Source: Pseudarthrobacter polychromogenes | GTDB lineage: Bacteria > Actinomycetota > Actinomycetes > Actinomycetales > Micrococcaceae | Direction: 5' to 3' | NCBI RefSeq assembly: GCF_014644495.1 | Contig: NZ_BMKU01000001.1 | Coordinates: 124,001 to 188,000, forward strand | Length of the DNA stretch: 64,000 nt | Shown: positions 60,778 through 64,000 of the stretch, piece by piece | How the letters are laid out: every line of letters starts with the position of its first letter | How positions within the stretch are numbered: position 1 is the stretch's first letter | Notes under the pieces: generated by a model | What the model was told of the DNA's origin: nothing | Seen by the model: only the letters and a program-made list of their open reading frames with translations | Database searches by the model: none | Program-made: the position numbers and the translations under genes

Positions 60778-62196
60778 CTAGGCGTGCATCGAGGCGAACC
60801 GGCGGTAGCGGGCCAGCACACCGCCGTCGTCCTTGCCTGCGGGGAGGTCGACGGCGTCAAGCGCCCACTGCGGGAAGTGTCCGGTGAGTGCCCCGGCGGC
60901 CTGGCGGGCGGCGCCGTCGGCCACATATTCGCCGAGGCGCGGTACGCTGATGCCGACTCCCAGCAGCTGTGCCGCCGCCTGCTGAACGGCCGTGGACTGG
61001 GCGCCGCCGCCCACCAGTATGACCCGCCGGGCCTCCACCCCCTGGTCCTGGAGGGCTGCCAACCCGTCCGCCAGGGAACACACAACGCCTTCGACGGCGG
61101 CACGCGCCAGGTTGGCAGGCGTGTAGTTCGCGCGGGTAATGCCGTGCAGCGAGCCGGTGGCATCCGGCAGGTTGGGGGTGCGCTCGCCGTCGAAATAAGG
61201 CACAAGGGTCAGGCCGCCGGCGCCGCTTTCGGCTGACAGCGCCAGCTCGTTGAACTCCCCAATGCTCACGTCCAGTAGTGCAGCCGTGGCATCAAAAACA
61301 CGGCTGGCGTTCAGCGTGCACACCAAGGGGAGGTAGTGCCCTGCGGCGTCGGCGAAGCCAGCCACCAGCCCGGACGGATCAGCAGCAGGAGTGCCGGACA
61401 CGGCAAAGACCGTGCCGGAAGTGCCCAGCGACATCACTACATCGCCCACGCCGGCGCCCACACCCAGTGCCGCTGCCGCGTTATCCCCGGCACCCGCGGC
61501 CACGAGGACGCCTGAGGAAGCCTTGCCCGCCACGTCCAGGGGACCCAGGACGTCGGGAAGGTGCGGAACATGCCCCAGCGACGACTTCAGGACCTCCGGA
61601 AGGTACGCGCCCGCCGCGGTCGAGTAATAACCCGTCCCGGATGCGTCCGAACGGTCCGTTGCCAGGGCGTCAAGGTTTCCGGGGCCGCTGCCGGGGCCGT
61701 GGCCCAGAAGCCGCCAGGTCAGCCAGTCGTGCGGCAGGCACACGGCCGCTGTCTTCGCCGCATTGTCCGGCTCGTTTGCAGCCAGCCAGTGCAGCTTGGT
61801 CAGCGTCAGCGACGCTACCGGGACGGTGCCCGTGGCGCTGGCCCAGTAGCGGGCGCCGGCGGCAGCGTCGCCGTCGCCCGCGGTGGCAATCAGTTCCTTC
61901 GCCGCACCGGCGCTCCGCGTGTCGTTCCACAGCAGCGCAGGCCTGACCACTTCACCTTCGCTGTCCAGGCAGACCATGCCGTGCTGCTGGCCCCCAACGG
62001 ACACTGCAGCCACGTCCTCCAGCCCACCGGCCGCTGCCACTGCCTCCTGAAGGGCAGCCCACCAATGGTCGGGGTGGACTTCGGAGCCCTCAGGGTGGCT
62101 GGCCCGGCCCTGGCGGACCAGTGCTCCGGTGTCCGCATCACGGATCACCACTTTGCAGGACTGGGTGGAGCTGTCGATGCCTGCTACGAGTGCCAT
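60778..62196 (-). CDS. xylB: Xylulokinase
   Basis: 472 residues from ATG 62196. FGGY kinase: [59 protein letters not shown] and [15 protein letters not shown]. Phosphorylates xylulose. Starts 4 bases after xylA. Confidence 0.92.
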   Translation of the reverse strand: MALVAGIDSSTQSCKVVIRDADTGALVRQGRASHPEGSEVHPDHWWAALQEAVAAAGGLEDVAAVSVGGQQHGMVCLDSEGEVVRPALLWNDTRSAGAAKELIATAGDGDAAAGARYWASATGTVPVASLTLTKLHWLAANEPDNAAKTAAVCLPHDWLTWRLLGHGPGSGPGNLDALATDRSDASGTGYYSTAAGAYLPEVLKSSLGHVPHLPDVLGPLDVAGKASSGVLVAAGAGDNAAAALGVGAGVGDVVMSLGTSGTVFAVSGTPAADPSGLVAGFADAAGHYLPLVCTLNASRVFDATAALLDVSIGEFNELALSAESGAGGLTLVPYFDGERTPNLPDATGSLHGITRANYTPANLARAAVEGVVCSLADGLAALQDQGVEARRVILVGGGAQSTAVQQAAAQLLGVGISVPRLGEYVADGAARQAAGALTGHFPQWALDAVDLPAGKDDGGVLARYRRFASMHA

Positions 62197-62200
62197 ATCT

Positions 62201-63388
62201 TTAGCGTGCGTTGAGGAGGTGTTCGATGGCGAGCTGGTTGAGGCGGACGAATGCGAAGGAGCGTTCGGCGGCTTTGTCGGCGTTGAAGTCTTCGAAGGCG
62301 GTGGCGTCGGCGAGCAGGTCGGCGGTGGTTTCGCCGGCGGCGAGGGTGGGCTCGCCGAGCTCGAAGACGCCGGAGGCGGTGAGGGCTTCCTGGACCTGCG
62401 GGTCGGCGCGGAAGGCGAGGGCGCGTTCCTTGAGCAGGAGGTACATGGACATGTTGGACTTCGCGGATTCCCAGACGCCGTCGTAGCCGTCGGTGCGGGA
62501 GGGCTTGTAGTCGAAATGGCGGGGGCCGTCGTAGCGGGGTCCGCCGCCGGGGAAGCCGTTCTCGAGCAGGTCAACGGTGAAGAAGGCGCTGGTGAGGTCG
62601 CCGTGGCCGAACACGAGGTCCTGGTCGTACTTGATGCCGCGCTGGCCGTTGAGGTCGATATGGAAGAGCTTGCCGGCCCACAGTGCCTGGGCGATGCCGT
62701 GCGTGAAGTTCAGTCCGGCCATCTGCTCGTGCCCGGTTTCGGGGTTCAGGCCCACGATGTCGCCGTGTTCGAGCTGTGCGATGAACGCCAGGCCATGCCC
62801 GACGGTGGGGAGGAAGATATCGCCGCGGGGTTCGTTGGGCTTGGGTTCGAGGGCGATGCGCAGTTTGTAGCCCTTGTCCTTGATGTAGGCGGCGGCGGTG
62901 TCCACGCCTTCCTTCATCCGGTCCAGGGCTGCCGAAAGATCCTTGGACCCGTCGTATTCGCTGCCCTCACGCCCGCCCCACATCACGAAGGTTTCGGCGC
63001 CGAACTCGGCAGCGGAGTCGATGTTGCGCAGCACCTTGGACAGGGCAAAGCGGCGGATGGAGCGGTCGTTGGAGGTGAAGCCGCCGTCCTTGAACACCGG
63101 GTGGCTGAAAAGGTTGGTGGTCACCATCGGGACCTTCAGGCCGGTCTCGGCCAGGGCTGCCTTGAAGTTCTTCAGGATCAGTTCCCGCTCCGAAACCGTG
63201 GCATCGAAGGGCACCAGGTCATTGTCGTGGAAGGTGATGCCGTAGGCGCCGAGTTCCGCCAGCCGGTGCACGGCCTCCACGGGATCCAGGTCCGCGCGGG
63301 TGGCAACACCGAACGGATCGGCACCGGTCCAGCCAACGGTCCAGAGGCCAAAGGTGAACTTGTCAGCGGGAGTCGGGGAGAGAGTCAT
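62201..63388 (-). CDS. xylA: Xylose isomerase, actinobacterial type
   Basis: 395 residues. Opening [17 protein letters not shown], catalytic [10 protein letters not shown] (His/Asp), [13 protein letters not shown] (metal Glu), [27 protein letters not shown]. Converts xylose to xylulose. First gene of the xyl operon; divergent from the ROK regulator. Confidence 0.95.
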   Translation of the reverse strand: MTLSPTPADKFTFGLWTVGWTGADPFGVATRADLDPVEAVHRLAELGAYGITFHDNDLVPFDATVSERELILKNFKAALAETGLKVPMVTTNLFSHPVFKDGGFTSNDRSIRRFALSKVLRNIDSAAEFGAETFVMWGGREGSEYDGSKDLSAALDRMKEGVDTAAAYIKDKGYKLRIALEPKPNEPRGDIFLPTVGHGLAFIAQLEHGDIVGLNPETGHEQMAGLNFTHGIAQALWAGKLFHIDLNGQRGIKYDQDLVFGHGDLTSAFFTVDLLENGFPGGGPRYDGPRHFDYKPSRTDGYDGVWESAKSNMSMYLLLKERALAFRADPQVQEALTASGVFELGEPTLAAGETTADLLADATAFEDFNADKAAERSFAFVRLNQLAIEHLLNAR

Positions 63389-63429
63389 GATGCATCCTTG
63401 CAGTCAGTTTGCCGCCGGTTGGGCAAGTT

Positions 63430-63446
63430 AGTTTATCGCTTGAACT
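63430..63446. promoter_or_regulatory. Putative XylR operator
   Basis: AGTTTATCGCTTGAACT, an imperfect 17-bp dyad in the xylA-xylR divergent region, similar to ROK-type sites. Confidence 0.5.
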
Positions 63447-63520
63447 ATATAAGCGTGACTACGCTAGGGTCAATAGGGGCCGAAGGAAACGGTCCCGGAT
63501 CGAACCCAAGGAGAGCGGCC

Positions 63521-64000
63521 ATGGCGAGCACCGCACCTGCTACTGCACCGTCCGATGCCGGGGCGCCGGGCAACATGGCGGACGTGCGGCGGAACAACCT
63601 CGCCCTGGTCCTTGGCAGGGTGGTGCAGTCACCCGCCGGATTCCACCTGACCCGGGCCCAGCTGGCTGCGGCCACAGGGCTGACAAAAGCATCCGTTTCG
63701 AGCATCGTCCTGGATCTCCTGGACGCCGGCATCCTCCGCGAAGTCGGCCTGAGCAGGCAGGGGGAGCGGGGCCGGCCGGGGGTGGGGCTGGAGCTGAATC
63801 CGTCACGGGGCGTCATGGGTATGGAGATCAACGTTGATTACATTGCCGCGGGCGTGACGAGCCTCTCCGGGGAGCTCGTGGTGAAAGAGGTCCGGGAAAG
63901 GGACAACCGGGACAGTGCAAGCGGCGCCGTGATGTCGGCCCTCGCCGAGCTGGCCTCGGGGGTGCGGCTGGCGGCGTCTGCCCTGGGTGTCGACGTCCTG
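63521..64000 (+). CDS. xylR: ROK-family xylose repressor, 5' part
   Basis: 160 codons visible from ATG 63521 (AAGGAG seven bases upstream); runs off the window. Winged HTH (FHLTRAQLAAATGLTKASVS, then SIVLDLLDAGILREVG) with GERGRPGVGLELNPSRG, start of the ROK sugar-binding domain. NagC/XylR type; expected to repress xylAB without xylose. Confidence 0.85.
   Translation, partial: MASTAPATAPSDAGAPGNMADVRRNNLALVLGRVVQSPAGFHLTRAQLAAATGLTKASVSSIVLDLLDAGILREVGLSRQGERGRPGVGLELNPSRGVMGMEINVDYIAAGVTSLSGELVVKEVRERDNRDSASGAVMSALAELASGVRLAASALGVDVL

Noticed and set aside
1-64000. CRISPR array or insertion sequence
   Set aside because: No regular repeat-spacer array and no transposase motif seen in any plausible gene.

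Overview
The window looks like part of the chromosome of a high-GC actinobacterium, most likely an Arthrobacter/Pseudarthrobacter-type Micrococcaceae. This is an inference from the high GC, AGGAGG ribosome sites, an extended ~490-residue GAPDH, an actinobacterial-type xylA/xylB/xylR cluster, Orn, and a GT-C mannosyltransferase. About two thirds of the window is one temperate siphovirus prophage. The last ~19 kb is ordinary chromosome. No database search was possible; all calls rest on motifs, gene order and start/stop geometry.

Left edge (1-3.9 kb): the end of a small excisionase/BldC-like HTH gene, a secreted DUF1524-type nuclease with three SLH repeats and an Excalibur domain, a strong terminator, and a rightward, probably leaderless three-gene operon ending in an O-antigen-ligase-like membrane protein. 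This stretch looks AT-richer than its surroundings and reads as cargo at or beside the prophage end.

Prophage lytic region, all leftward (read from high to low coordinates): cro-like regulator and small early genes (42.2-40.0 kb), RecB/Cas4-like nuclease, RecT, DnaQ-like exonuclease and SSB (39.8-36.8 kb), NrdH, HTH protein and orphan C5 methyltransferase (36.7-34.5 kb), replication-like and small Zn-binding proteins (33.8-30.2 kb), terminase small and large subunits, portal, MuF-like protein, protease with nested scaffold, cement protein and capsid (29.2-19.2 kb), connectors, tail tube, a G/GT chaperone pair with a CCCAAAA slippery site, a tape-measure gene broken by a frameshift, minor tail proteins, a lysis cassette (two membrane proteins, CHAP endolysin, holin), and a tail tip with a LamG-FN3-SGNH protein (18.6-3.9 kb). 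The rightward lysogeny module (42.4-45.1 kb) has a repressor, a second HTH protein, an ImmA/IrrE peptidase, a DUF3263-like protein and a tyrosine integrase.

Two patterns stand out. First, rightward genes sit singly or in pairs in slots between the leftward lytic genes. Most are small membrane or Zn-ribbon proteins, and many stop codons overlap or nearly touch those of the leftward neighbour. They are good candidates for lysogen-expressed morons. Second, a 17-bp dyad (AACAACT-N3-AGTTGTT and one close variant) occurs upstream of three separate leftward transcription units, which suggests a dispersed operator system.

Chromosomal region (45.2-64 kb): tspO-like, gap, a second secreted DUF1524 nuclease, a WYL regulator facing an alpha/beta hydrolase, def, tRNA-His, orn, a GT-C mannosyltransferase, an alkD-like gene with an in-frame amber codon, then two adjacent sugar-catabolism units. 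One holds an aldose epimerase, an esterase, a LacI regulator and a Gfo/Idh-DUF993-isomerase operon with LacI-type operators. The other is xylB-xylA with a divergent xylR that runs off the window.
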